Positions 1 to 7,768 of a stretch of DNA of 64,000 bases are shown here, in pieces (within the stretch, counting starts at the first letter, position 1; each line of letters opens with the position of its first letter). The notes beneath the pieces were generated by a model. It did not search any database, was not told the origin of the DNA, and saw only the letters and a program-made list of their open reading frames with translations. Source of the DNA: Allobosea lupini (lineage in GTDB: Bacteria > Pseudomonadota > Alphaproteobacteria > Rhizobiales > Beijerinckiaceae); contig NZ_FOAN01000001.1 of the NCBI RefSeq assembly GCF_900109525.1, forward strand, positions 930,001 to 994,000. The letters run 5' to 3'. The translations under genes were made by a program, and so were the position numbers.

Positions 1-936
1 ACCGTACCGCCCGGCCTCGCCTATGGCCTCCAGCAGGGTCTGGCCGCCCTGCCCTCGGCCGCGATCTACGCGCTGCTCGCCAGCGCCTATGCGCTGATCT
101 ACGGGCTCAACGGCCGCATCCTGCTGACCTTCGGCGAATTCTCGGCGCTTGGCGCACTCGCCGCGGTGGTCGGTGTGGCGCTGACCCTGTCGCTTTCGGT
201 CTCGACGCCGGTCTCCGGCCTGTTCATCGCCTTTGCCGTCGCGATCGTCGTCAGTGCGCTGCACGGCTTCGCCATGGGCCGTTTCGTGCTGCGCCATCTC
301 GACAAGAGCAACGGCCAGCAGGTGCTGATCGCGACGATCGGGCTCGCCATCGCGCTGTCGGAATACCTGCGCCTCGCCCAGGGCGCCGAATTGCGCTGGC
401 TGCCGCCGGTGTTCAACGAGCCCATGCCGCTGGTGCGGGCCGAGCAGTTCATCGTCACCGCAACGCCGGTCTCGCTCGCCATGGCCGGGCTCGGCTTCTG
501 CGCCGCGACCTGCCTCATCCTCTATCTCGCCCGCTCGTCCTATGGCCGGGCCTGGCGCGCAGTCTCCGACGACGCCAGGACCGCCTCGCTGTTCGGGATC
601 GATCCGCGCGCAGTGCACGACCGGGCGCTGATCATCGCCTGCGCCATCTGCGGCGCGGCCGGCGTCATCGTCACGGTGATCTATGGCGGCATGGGGTTTT
701 CAGGCGGCTTCACGCTCGGCCTCAAGGCACTCGTCGCCGCGGTCCTGGGCGGCATCGGCTCGGTGCCCGGCGCCTGCCTGGGCGGCCTCGCCATCGCCGC
801 CTTCGAGGTGCTGTGGTCGGCGACGATGCCGCTCGAACAGCGCGACATCGCAGTCTATAGCTTGCTCGCCGTGACGCTGATCCTGCGCCCCGGCGGCTTC
901 TTCGGCGACGGCGCGCTGACGCCGCGCCAGGTCTGA
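1..936 (+). CDS. Branched-chain amino acid ABC transporter permease, LivH type (5' end cut by window)
   Basis: Inner-membrane permease subunit of a Liv-type ABC importer for branched-chain amino acids or related small amides. The reading frame is open from base 1, so the true start lies outside the window; 311 codons are visible. The protein is almost entirely hydrophobic membrane segments. It has the LivH-like opening of the family (ALIYGLNGRILLTFGEFSALGA) and, near the end, a glycine-rich KALVAAVLGGIGSVPGACLGG stretch typical of LivH/LivM permeases. The partner LivM, ATPase and binding-protein genes are expected upstream. A threonine ammonia-lyase gene follows after 22 bases, so the two may be co-transcribed. 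The substrate cannot be told from the permease alone. Confidence 0.9.
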   Translation, partial: TVPPGLAYGLQQGLAALPSAAIYALLASAYALIYGLNGRILLTFGEFSALGALAAVVGVALTLSLSVSTPVSGLFIAFAVAIVVSALHGFAMGRFVLRHLDKSNGQQVLIATIGLAIALSEYLRLAQGAELRWLPPVFNEPMPLVRAEQFIVTATPVSLAMAGLGFCAATCLILYLARSSYGRAWRAVSDDARTASLFGIDPRAVHDRALIIACAICGAAGVIVTVIYGGMGFSGGFTLGLKALVAAVLGGIGSVPGACLGGLAIAAFEVLWSATMPLEQRDIAVYSLLAVTLILRPGGFFGDGALTPRQV

Positions 937-958
937 AAACGACACGACGGGGTAACGG

Positions 959-2203
959 ATGGGCAGCGGCTTCGCGATCAGCTTCGCCGATATCGAGGCG
1001 GCTGCGCAGACCATCGCAGGCCATGTGCTGAAGACGCCGCTGATGCCGGCGCCGCGCCTGTCGGCCCTGACCGGTGCCGAGGTTTTCGTCAAGCACGAGA
1101 ACATGCAGGCGACCGCCTCCTTCAAGGAGCGCGGCGCGGTCAACAAGCTGCTGAGTCTGAGCGAGGACGAGAGGCGTCGCGGCGTCATCGCCATGTCGGC
1201 CGGCAACCATGCCCAGGCCGTAGCCTACCATGCGCGGCGCTTCGGCATCCCGGCGACGATCGTCATGCCGGAGACGACGCCGCTGGTGAAGGTGGAGAAT
1301 ACGCGTGCCCATGGCGCCGAGGTCGTGCTGTTCGGCGAGACGCTCTACGAGTCCACGCAGAGGGCGCGCGAGATCGCCGAGCAGAAAAGCCTCGTTTTCG
1401 TCCACCCCTATGACGACGCGGCTGTGATGGCCGGCCAGGGCACCGTCGCGCTGGAAATGCTGCGCGAGGTCCCCGAACTCGACACGCTGCTGATCCCGCT
1501 CGGTGGTGGCGGGCTGATGGCCGGCAACGCCATCGCCGCCAAGGCGCTGAAGCCGTCGATCGAGATGATCGGCGTCGAGGCGGCGCTCTATCCCTCCTTC
1601 CACAATGCCGTCGATGGCGCCGACCTGCCGATCGGCGGCGCGACGCTGGCCGAGGGCATCGCGGTCAAGACCGTCGGCGCGCAGACCCTGCCGGTGGTGA
1701 AGGCGTTGGTCTCCGACATCGTGCTGGTGAGCGAGGACCTGATCGAGCGCGCCGTCAATGCCTGCGCGACGCTGCAGCACACGCTGGCCGAAGGCGCGGG
1801 CGCCGCCGGCCTCGCGGCTATGCTGAAGGAACCGGAGCGCTATCGCGGCCGCAAGGTCGGCCTCGTGCTCTCGGGCGGCAATATCGATGCGCGCCTGCTC
1901 GCGGCGATCATGGTACGCGAGCTCGAGCGCGAGCAGCGCATCGCCGCATTCCGCCTCACCGCCAGCGACCGGCCAGGGCTGCTCGGCAAGGTCGCGAGCC
2001 TGTTCGGCACGCTCGGCGCCAACATCCTGGAGGTCAGCCATGGCCGGCTCTTCCTCGACGTTCCCGCCAAGGGCGTGATGCTCGACGTCACCATCGAGAC
2101 TCGCGACGAGGCGCACACCGCCGCGATCGAAGAGGCGCTGCGCCAGGAAGGCTTCGCGCCGCGGCGGATTTACCCCCGCGGCCTTGCGGAACCGGCCGGC
2201 TGA
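959..2203 (+). CDS. ilvA: Threonine ammonia-lyase (threonine dehydratase) with C-terminal ACT domain
   Basis: PLP-dependent cytosolic enzyme converting threonine to 2-oxobutanoate and ammonia, the first step toward isoleucine. It has 414 aa, the usual length for the single-ACT subfamily. The PLP lysine is K56 in ATASFKERGA, and the phosphate-binding glycine loop GGGG is at residues 182-185. A C-terminal ACT domain starts near residue 325 (RLTASDRPGLLGKVASLFG), which usually mediates allosteric control by amino acids. The ATG at 959 follows a G-rich stretch and gives a normal N-terminus. It lies directly after a branched-chain amino acid permease gene, which fits isoleucine metabolism. A catabolic (TdcB-like) role is possible, because the short form with one ACT domain is found in both settings. 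Confidence 0.92.
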   Translation: MGSGFAISFADIEAAAQTIAGHVLKTPLMPAPRLSALTGAEVFVKHENMQATASFKERGAVNKLLSLSEDERRRGVIAMSAGNHAQAVAYHARRFGIPATIVMPETTPLVKVENTRAHGAEVVLFGETLYESTQRAREIAEQKSLVFVHPYDDAAVMAGQGTVALEMLREVPELDTLLIPLGGGGLMAGNAIAAKALKPSIEMIGVEAALYPSFHNAVDGADLPIGGATLAEGIAVKTVGAQTLPVVKALVSDIVLVSEDLIERAVNACATLQHTLAEGAGAAGLAAMLKEPERYRGRKVGLVLSGGNIDARLLAAIMVRELEREQRIAAFRLTASDRPGLLGKVASLFGTLGANILEVSHGRLFLDVPAKGVMLDVTIETRDEAHTAAIEEALRQEGFAPRRIYPRGLAEPAG

Positions 2204-2262
2204 TCAAACATTATTGTCCGGTGGGCCATCCTGGCCCCTGAGCAATGAGGAATTCAACGTCG

Positions 2263-2736
2263 ATGTCGAACCCGTCCTATCGCCAGCCGCCGATCGTCGC
2301 GCTGGAGGACCGGCCGCTGCAGGATACGCGCGGCGTGCTCGGGTCGCGCCTGTTCGCCTGGATCGGCGACGTCGTCGTGCTGTTCATCCTGGGCAGCATG
2401 GTCTGGTTTCTGCTCGCCATCCTCGGCATCGTCACCTTCGGCCTGACCTGGCTGCTGATGGGCGGCGCGACGATCGCGGTCGCGCTCGGCTATGCCGCCA
2501 TCACCATCGGCGGGCGCAAGCAGGCGACGCTCGGCATGCGCATGGCCGGCCTGCGGGTCGAGACCGCCTCTGGCGGCCGACCCGATGCGCTGGCTGCCGC
2601 CGTGCACGCGCTTTTCTTCTATGTCGCGGCTGGCACGGTCGGCCTCTGGTTCCTCGATGTCGCCTGCGGGCTGGTGCGCGAGGACCGGCGCCTCGGCCAC
2701 GACATCCTGACCGGGCTCGTGGTGGTCCGCGCCTGA
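2263..2736 (+). CDS. RDD family membrane protein
   Basis: Small inner-membrane protein of unknown function, 157 aa from this start. The RDD-type pattern is visible: an N-terminal charged segment with GSRLFAWIGDVVVLF, a pair of hydrophobic helices, then KQATLGMRMAGLRV, the conserved central motif of the family, and a last hydrophobic segment before RRLGHDILTGLVVV. The ATG at 2263 was chosen because TGAGGAA at 2246-2252 sits 10 bases upstream; an in-frame ATG at 2245 would add six residues. It converges with the methyltransferase gene, with seven bases between the two stops. RDD proteins have been linked to transport or stress in a few species, but nothing here points to a specific role. Confidence 0.82.
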   Translation: MSNPSYRQPPIVALEDRPLQDTRGVLGSRLFAWIGDVVVLFILGSMVWFLLAILGIVTFGLTWLLMGGATIAVALGYAAITIGGRKQATLGMRMAGLRVETASGGRPDALAAAVHALFFYVAAGTVGLWFLDVACGLVREDRRLGHDILTGLVVVRA

Positions 2737-2743
2737 GCCGATC

Positions 2744-3574
2744 TCAAAAGCGATAGCGCAGCAGCAGGCCGATGCGGGCCAGCGGCGGGATCAACGAGAA
2801 GAACTGCATCGTAAAGCGTGCCGGCCATGACATGCGAGCGATCTGGGCGGGATCGTAACCATCAGGGTCGTAGGCCGTCATTTCGGTCACCAGTTCCAGT
2901 CCCGGCACCTGCCGCTCGAGTTCGCAGGGATCGTCGAGCGACCAGTGCAGCGCCGCGCCGGTCGCCTTGATCGAGGGCTGCATCGCGATCAGCCTGAGGC
3001 CGAACGGACTATAGGCGTCGAAGACGATCTCCGCGCTCGGGGAGCGCTGAACCAGCCGCTCCAGCAGCAATGGCACCTCTTCTTCGGGCAGATAGAGCAA
3101 AAGCCCCTCGGCCACGATCATCGTCGGGCGATCCCGCGGCAGCCCGGCGATCCAGCCTGGCTCCGTCACCGACGAGCCGATCAGATGATAGCCGTCGCGC
3201 GCCGGGTAGAGCTTTTGCCTGAGCGCGATGACATCCGGATAGTCGATGTCGTACCAATCGACACCGGCCGGCGGATCGATCCGGAAGACGCGGCTGTCGA
3301 GCCCGCAGCCGAGATGCAGCACCAGAGCCTCGGGGTGCCTGCCGAGAAAATCGCGTGTCCAGCCATCGAGCGCGTGAGCACGCATGGCGAGGCCGACCAT
3401 CAGGTCGCGGTTGACCTTGAGCCTGGCGAAATCATAGTCGATGCGAGTTGCAGCCTCGGCGGCGAAACGATCCTTGAGCAGGGAATCGGGCAGCAGGCTC
3501 TCGCCGGCCTTGGCCCAGAGCGTGATCAGCAGGGTTTCCTTCTCGCGGGTCAACGCGACCGTCTCGGCCTGCAT
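2744..3574 (-). CDS. Class I SAM-dependent methyltransferase, leucine carboxyl methyltransferase (PPM/LCM) family
   Basis: 276 aa cytosolic methyltransferase. The SAM-binding motif I is [16 protein letters not shown] near residues 84-99, followed by [15 protein letters not shown], the acidic second motif typical of the COG3315 (Tcmp/LCM) group once described as polyketide O-methyltransferases. The substrate is unknown; family members methylate carboxyl or hydroxyl groups of varied small molecules or proteins. The gene stands alone on the minus strand. It is convergent with the RDD gene and divergent from bpt, with 166 bases between the two starts holding both promoters. Nothing nearby suggests a biosynthetic cluster. 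Confidence 0.85.
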   Translation of the reverse strand: MQAETVALTREKETLLITLWAKAGESLLPDSLLKDRFAAEAATRIDYDFARLKVNRDLMVGLAMRAHALDGWTRDFLGRHPEALVLHLGCGLDSRVFRIDPPAGVDWYDIDYPDVIALRQKLYPARDGYHLIGSSVTEPGWIAGLPRDRPTMIVAEGLLLYLPEEEVPLLLERLVQRSPSAEIVFDAYSPFGLRLIAMQPSIKATGAALHWSLDDPCELERQVPGLELVTEMTAYDPDGYDPAQIARMSWPARFTMQFFSLIPPLARIGLLLRYRF

Positions 3575-3740
3575 CGCATCACCCCCGCCTCTGGGGTCTC
3601 AAGGGAATCCCTGCGAGCGCAAGCTAGCACTGATTCAGGGGTTATCCCATGCGGAGTGGCCGCTCCCGGCTTCCCGCTTGTTGCCGCCGCACCGGCTGCT
3701 AAACTCAGGTTCAATTCGGCGGTTCCGGAGCCTGCCTGAC

Positions 3741-4487
3741 GTGACACGTCCCTTGCGGGATGCCCCGCAATTCTACCTGACCTCGCCGACGCCCTGCCCC
3801 TACTTACCGGGCCGCGAGGAGCGCAAGGTGTTCACCCATCTCGTCGGGGCGCGGGCGCGCGACCTCAACGACGTACTCTCGCAAGGCGGCTTCCGGCGCT
3901 CGCAGAGCATCGCCTATCGGCCGGCCTGCGAGACCTGCCGGGCCTGCATCTCTGTCAGGATCGTCGTCGCCGACTTCCGGCCTTCGCGCACCTTCCGCAA
4001 GATCCTCTCTCATAACAGCGACCTGATCGGCGAGGCGCTGCCGCCGCAGCCGCGCTCGGAGCATTATTCGCTGTTCCGCGGCTATCTCGACGACCGCCAT
4101 CCCGATGGCGGGATGGCGACGATGTCGGCGCTCGACTTCGCCATGATGGTCGAGGATACCCATGTCGAGACCAGCCTGATCGAATACCGCCGGCGCAGCC
4201 CTGACAGCGGCTTCACCGGACGAGGCCAGGGCGACCTCTTCGCCTTCGCTTTGACCGACCGGCTGAGCGACGGGCTCTCCATGGTCTATTCGGTCTATGA
4301 CCCCGCCCTCGAAGCGCGATCGCTCGGCACCTTCATGGTGCTGGAGCATGTCGAGCGCGCCCGCAAGCTCGGCCTGCCTTACGTCTATCTCGGCTACTGG
4401 GTCGAGGGCTCGCCGAAAATGGCCTACAAGGCCCGCTTCCTGCCGCAGGAGCGGCTGATGCCGCAGGGCTGGGAGCGCGTGGGCTGA
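3741..4487 (+). CDS. bpt: Aspartate/glutamate leucyltransferase (bacterial N-end rule)
   Basis: Transfers leucine (or a similar residue) from aminoacyl-tRNA to proteins with N-terminal Asp or Glu, marking them for ClpS-ClpAP degradation in the cytosol. The protein is 248 aa, normal for Bpt. It starts with the characteristic [20 protein letters not shown]. The conserved cysteine pair is in [13 protein letters not shown] near residue 60, and the C-terminal acetyltransferase-like half ends [17 protein letters not shown]. The start is the GTG at 3741: it places the conserved segment at residue 7, while the open frame upstream has no family similarity. A REP-like repeat begins 12 bases after the stop. 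Confidence 0.93.
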   Translation: MTRPLRDAPQFYLTSPTPCPYLPGREERKVFTHLVGARARDLNDVLSQGGFRRSQSIAYRPACETCRACISVRIVVADFRPSRTFRKILSHNSDLIGEALPPQPRSEHYSLFRGYLDDRHPDGGMATMSALDFAMMVEDTHVETSLIEYRRRSPDSGFTGRGQGDLFAFALTDRLSDGLSMVYSVYDPALEARSLGTFMVLEHVERARKLGLPYVYLGYWVEGSPKMAYKARFLPQERLMPQGWERVG

Positions 4488-4498
4488 CAGGTCGGCGC

Positions 4499-4604
4499 GT
4501 CATTCTCGGGCGAAGCGAAGCGCAGACCCGAGAATCTCAGGACGAGAAGGCGCTGACAGGAGCCCTTCTGGCATGAGATGCTCGGGTCAAGCCCGAGCAT
4601 GACG
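4499..4604. repeat. REP-like intergenic repeat, family A copy 1
   Basis: About 105 bases containing two hairpin-forming halves. The first has arms ATTCTCGGG and CCCGAGAAT around an agcgaagcg core; the second is ATGCTCGGGTCAAGCCCGAGCAT. A related copy lies at 11429-11532. It sits just after the bpt stop codon, as REP/BIME-type elements often do, and may help end transcription or protect the mRNA 3' end. No protein is encoded. Confidence 0.8.
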
Positions 4605-4610
4605 AAAGTC

Positions 4611-4624
4611 ACGATTTAAATCGT
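4611..4624. promoter_or_regulatory. Perfect 14-bp palindrome, candidate operator of the rraA-uxaA operon
   Basis: ACGATTTAAATCGT is a perfect palindrome in an AT-rich pocket about 100 bases upstream of the first gene of the operon. Palindromes of this size are typical binding sites of GntR, IclR or LacI-type regulators of sugar-acid catabolism. The regulator itself is not encoded nearby, so the assignment is inference. Confidence 0.45.
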
Positions 4625-4724
4625 TTAATGCGCGCGACTGCGCTGCAAAATCCGCACTTGCCTGCTAGCCCGCCGCTGCGCAAGGTGCCTGCAAGGCCGC
4701 CGAAACGGCCGCACCGGAGGAACC

Positions 4725-5372
4725 ATGACGGACACGCTGACCGAGCGCCTCGAACGCTGCTACACCGGCATCATCCACGATACGATGCGCGCCATGGGGC
4801 TGAAGGACTTCACCTTGCCGCCGGCGCTGCGCCCGCTGCTGCCCGGCGTGAAGCTCGCAGGCCCGGCCTTCACCGTCGAGGGCAAGACCGGCGAGTTCGA
4901 TGCGCACGAGACCCTGCTCGGCTGGACCGGACTGCTCTCCGCCGCCAAGCCCGGCCATGTCTGGGTCTGCCAGCCCAACACCGAAGAGGTCGCGCTGATG
5001 GGCGAGCTCTCGGCCGAGACGCTGAAGAACAAGGGCGTGCGCGGCTGCGTCATCGACGGCCTGTCGCGTGACACCGAATTCATGGTCGAGATGGGCTTCC
5101 AGGCCTATTTCAAGGCCTATACCCCGCGCGATATCGTCGGCGTCTGGCTGCCCAAGGCGGTCGACGAGCCGATCAAGATCGGCGACGTCTGGATCCGGCC
5201 CGGCGACTACATCCTCGCCGACCGCGACGGCGTCGTCCGCATCCCCCTGGAGATCATCGAGGAAGTGCTGGAGAAGTCCGAGACCGCGATCTCGGCCGAG
5301 AACAAGGTGCGCACCGCGATCCTCGCCGGCACCGACCCGCAGCAGGCCTATCTGCAGTTCGGCAAGTTCTGA
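4725..5372 (+). CDS. RraA family protein (HMG/CHA aldolase-like)
   Basis: 215 aa protein of the RraA / 4-hydroxy-4-methyl-2-oxoglutarate aldolase family. The fold motifs are clear: the phosphate/substrate-site segment RGCVIDGLSRDTEF, with the Arg-Asp pair used by the pyruvate aldolases, and the C-terminal GDYILADRDGVVRIP strand. Family members either cleave 4-hydroxy-2-oxo acids to pyruvate or bind RNase E. The catabolic neighbours here favour an enzymatic role, probably cleaving or decarboxylating the product of the downstream UxaA-type dehydratase. The start is preceded by CGGAGGA (about 6 bases upstream), a strong ribosome-binding site. Its TGA stop overlaps the ATG of the next gene by one base, indicating translational coupling. 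Confidence 0.85.
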   Translation: MTDTLTERLERCYTGIIHDTMRAMGLKDFTLPPALRPLLPGVKLAGPAFTVEGKTGEFDAHETLLGWTGLLSAAKPGHVWVCQPNTEEVALMGELSAETLKNKGVRGCVIDGLSRDTEFMVEMGFQAYFKAYTPRDIVGVWLPKAVDEPIKIGDVWIRPGDYILADRDGVVRIPLEIIEEVLEKSETAISAENKVRTAILAGTDPQQAYLQFGKF

Positions 5373-5689
5373 TGTCCCAGCACGATCCCCGCCTGATCCT
5401 GCTAGACCCGCGCGACAACGTCTTCGTCGCGCGCACCCGCCTGCCGGCAGGCGAGCCGATCGAGACCGGCATGGGCCCGGCGGTGATCGACCGCGACATC
5501 GCGCTCGCCCACAAGATCGCCCGGCGCGCCATCGCGCCCGGCGAGAAGATCCTGAAGTACGGCGCGCCGATCGGGGTGGCGACAAAGGCGATCGCTGCGG
5601 GTCACCATGTCCATGTCCAGAACATGAAGAGCGACTACACGCCGACCTATCATCTCGAGGACGAGCGCAAGGCGGGAGCGGCGGAATGA
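5372..5689 (+). CDS. UxaA family hydrolase, small SAF-domain subunit
   Basis: 105 aa protein matching the N-terminal SAF domain of altronate/galactarate dehydratases. Visible SAF features are the DPRDNVFVARTRLPAGEPI opening and the AHKIARRAIAPGEKILKYG segment, followed by HHVHVQNM. In the UxaA family this domain is encoded either fused to, or directly before, the catalytic chain; here it is separate. The start overlaps the preceding stop by one base (TGATG), and its own stop overlaps the next start by four bases (ATGA). The three genes must therefore be translated together. The partner chain is the next gene. The substrate is a sugar acid or other 2-hydroxy acid, not determined. Confidence 0.85.
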   Translation: MSQHDPRLILLDPRDNVFVARTRLPAGEPIETGMGPAVIDRDIALAHKIARRAIAPGEKILKYGAPIGVATKAIAAGHHVHVQNMKSDYTPTYHLEDERKAGAAE

Positions 5690-6885
5690 GCGGACTGCAA
5701 GGCTATCTCCGCAGCGACGGCCGCAAGGGCATCCGCAACGTCGTCGCCGTCGCCTATCTGGTCGAATGCGCCCACCATGTCGCGCGCGAGATCGCCCTGC
5801 CCTGGCGCGAGCATGAGGTGCACGCCATCGGCTTCCCGGGCTGCTATCCCAACCCCTACGCCGAGAAGATGATGGAGCAGCTCTGCACCCATCCCAATGT
5901 CGGGGCGGTGCTGCTGGTCTCGCTCGGCTGCGAAAGCTTCAATAAATATGCGCTGGAGCGGGCGGTGCGCGCCACCGGCCGGCCGGTGAAGACCATCGTG
6001 ATCCAGGGCACCGGCGGCACCCGCGCCTCGATCAAGGAGGGCCGCGGCTGGGTCGAGGAGCAGCGCATCGCGCTCGACGCTGCCGAGACCGTGCCGATGC
6101 AGGTCAGCGAACTGGTGATCGGCACCGTCTGCGGCGGCTCCGACGGCACTTCCGGCATCACCGGCAACCCGGCGGCGGGTCGCGCCTTCGACCAACTCAT
6201 CGCCGAGGGCGCCGCCTGCATCTTCGAGGAGACCGGCGAGCTGATCGGCTGCGAGCACATCATGGCGGAGCGCGCGATCACGCCCGAGCTCGGTGTCGAG
6301 CTGGAGAAATCTGTGGCCAAGGCGGCGCGCTACTATGCGACGCTCGGCTACGGCTCCTTCGCCGCCGGCAATGCCGAGGGCGGGCTCTCGACCATCGAGG
6401 AGAAGTCGATGGGCGCCTATGCCAAATCGGGGGCGTCGCCGATCTCCGGGCTTCTGAAGCCAGGCGACGTGCCGCCGCGCGGCGGGCTCTATCTACTCGA
6501 CGTGGTGCCGGACGGCGAGGTCCGCTTCGGCTTCCCCAATATCAACGACAACGCCGAGATCGCAGAGCTGATCGCCTGCGGCGCGCATTGCGTGCTGTTC
6601 GTCACCGGGCGCGGCTCGGTGGTAGGCTCGGCGATCTCGCCGGTGGTGAAGATCTGCGCCAATCCGGAGACCTATCGCCGGATGAGCGACGATATGGACG
6701 TCGATGCGGGCCGTATCCTCGAGGGCCGAGCCAGCCTCGACGAGGTCGGAACCGAAATCCGCGATCTCGTCGTCTCGCTGGCTCAGGGCGGGCGGACGAA
6801 GTCTGAGGAGCTCGGCCATCAGGAGTTCATCCTGACCTACAAGAGCTTCGAGCCGCTCGGCCCGGCCTGCCTGCCGGCCGCATAA
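5686..6885 (+). CDS. UxaA family hydrolase (altronate dehydratase-like), large catalytic subunit
   Basis: 399 aa catalytic chain of a UxaA/GarD-type metal-dependent dehydratase. Conserved cysteine-containing motifs are visible: GFPGCYPN, SLGCESFN, TVCGGSDGTSGITGNPA (the GGSD...SG.T.NPA signature of the family) and ELIGCEHIMAERA. The segment MSGLQGYLRSDGRKGIRNVV is the usual start of this chain, which fixes the ATG at 5686 even though the frame is open further upstream. Together with the SAF subunit it should dehydrate a sugar acid or a related hydroxy acid to a 2-keto product, which the RraA protein may then cleave. Substrate choices in this family include altronate, galactarate and (2R)-sulfolactate, and the sequence alone does not decide. 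Confidence 0.87.
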   Translation: MSGLQGYLRSDGRKGIRNVVAVAYLVECAHHVAREIALPWREHEVHAIGFPGCYPNPYAEKMMEQLCTHPNVGAVLLVSLGCESFNKYALERAVRATGRPVKTIVIQGTGGTRASIKEGRGWVEEQRIALDAAETVPMQVSELVIGTVCGGSDGTSGITGNPAAGRAFDQLIAEGAACIFEETGELIGCEHIMAERAITPELGVELEKSVAKAARYYATLGYGSFAAGNAEGGLSTIEEKSMGAYAKSGASPISGLLKPGDVPPRGGLYLLDVVPDGEVRFGFPNINDNAEIAELIACGAHCVLFVTGRGSVVGSAISPVVKICANPETYRRMSDDMDVDAGRILEGRASLDEVGTEIRDLVVSLAQGGRTKSEELGHQEFILTYKSFEPLGPACLPAA

Positions 6886-6891
6886 GCCAAG

Positions 6892-7182
6892 TTGCCTTGC
6901 AGCCATCCTTGCCCCCTCCCCGAGCCCGGAACTAACCTTGAGTCACCGGGGACGGGCAGGATCGAGATCACGGCGCTCGCGTCACCGCGCTTCTCGCACA
7001 ATGCGCTGATCGATCTCGGGCTGGCGATGCCGAACTCGACCAGCCAGGGCCGCACCCTGCCCAACGCCATCATCGGCCCGTTGACCATGGCGGCGCTGGA
7101 GCGCGCCATCATCGCGCAAAGCGCCCTCAACCGGCGCGCCGACGCCAACAAGGCACGCAGGCACGGTGCCGCCGTTCGCTAG
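6892..7182 (+). CDS. Doubtful small ORF, possibly a gene remnant
   Basis: An open frame of up to 96 codons begins with TTG at 6892 and has no ATG until 7028. I do not recognise the product. The later part (GPLTMAALERAIIAQSALNRR) is alanine-rich and helix-prone, and there is no clear ribosome-binding site. It lies between the uxaA operon and another unrecognised ORF in a 360-base stretch that otherwise shows nothing. It may be non-coding or the worn end of a lost gene. Confidence 0.2.
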   Translation: MPCSHPCPLPEPGTNLESPGTGRIEITALASPRFSHNALIDLGLAMPNSTSQGRTLPNAIIGPLTMAALERAIIAQSALNRRADANKARRHGAAVR

Positions 7183-7245
7183 ATCGACGCTCCTGGCCTC
7201 ATCGGCCCGGGATCACCGGGACGCCCGATATCAGCAGGAGTAGCC

Positions 7246-7764
7246 ATGGTTGTCGCAATCGCTCCCGGCACCGCCACGATCACCGCCAACAAGGGCTTCC
7301 TGGTGACCTACAAGCTCGGCGACCACCGCAACAATCCGTTTCCCCCGCGTCAGACCAATGCCGTGACGCATTCACCGAACGTCCTGCTCATGGCGCGGCG
7401 GGACGAGGGCTTCCTCGCCCATTTCGTCGCCAGGGAACGCGGCACGACGGTGAATCATCTGGCACAGATCGGCTGGCACATCATCTGGCATGGCATGCTG
7501 GGCTGGGCCACACCGACCGCCAAGCGGACAGTCGCCATGGTGACGTCGCGCATCGATATCGGCCAGCCGACCACCGACGCGGTAGACAACACCGCTTTCC
7601 CGAAATCAGCCGCGATCGCCAAGAACCCGCAGCGGCCGACCTGCAACGAGCAGGACGGCACCGCCTTCGACTGGGGCTATGGGTCGGGCGCGCGCGAGCC
7701 GGTGAGGGTTGAATCGACCGCGCGCACCGGCAACCTGCCGAGCGTCTTCTTCCCGGCGCCGTAG
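7246..7764 (+). CDS. Hypothetical protein, unrecognised
   Basis: 172 aa ORF with an AGGAG ribosome-binding site (cagcaggagtagccatgg) close to its ATG. I recognise no family. There is no signal peptide, and one modestly hydrophobic segment (GWHIIWHGMLGWA) lies near residues 78-90. The middle has many Asn, Thr and Arg residues and the C-terminus is Gly/Ser-rich (GSGAREPV). It converges with the opg gene, with only four bases between the two stops. Alone among its neighbours it belongs to no obvious housekeeping set, so it may be an acquired or lineage-specific gene, or a spurious frame in GC-rich DNA. Confidence 0.45.
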   Translation: MVVAIAPGTATITANKGFLVTYKLGDHRNNPFPPRQTNAVTHSPNVLLMARRDEGFLAHFVARERGTTVNHLAQIGWHIIWHGMLGWATPTAKRTVAMVTSRIDIGQPTTDAVDNTAFPKSAAIAKNPQRPTCNEQDGTAFDWGYGSGAREPVRVESTARTGNLPSVFFPAP

Positions 7765-7768
7765 ATCG

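Noticed and set aside
3441..3740. In-frame upstream extension of bpt
   Set aside because: The residues are Ser/Arg/Pro-rich, do not match the family, and overlap the divergent methyltransferase gene.
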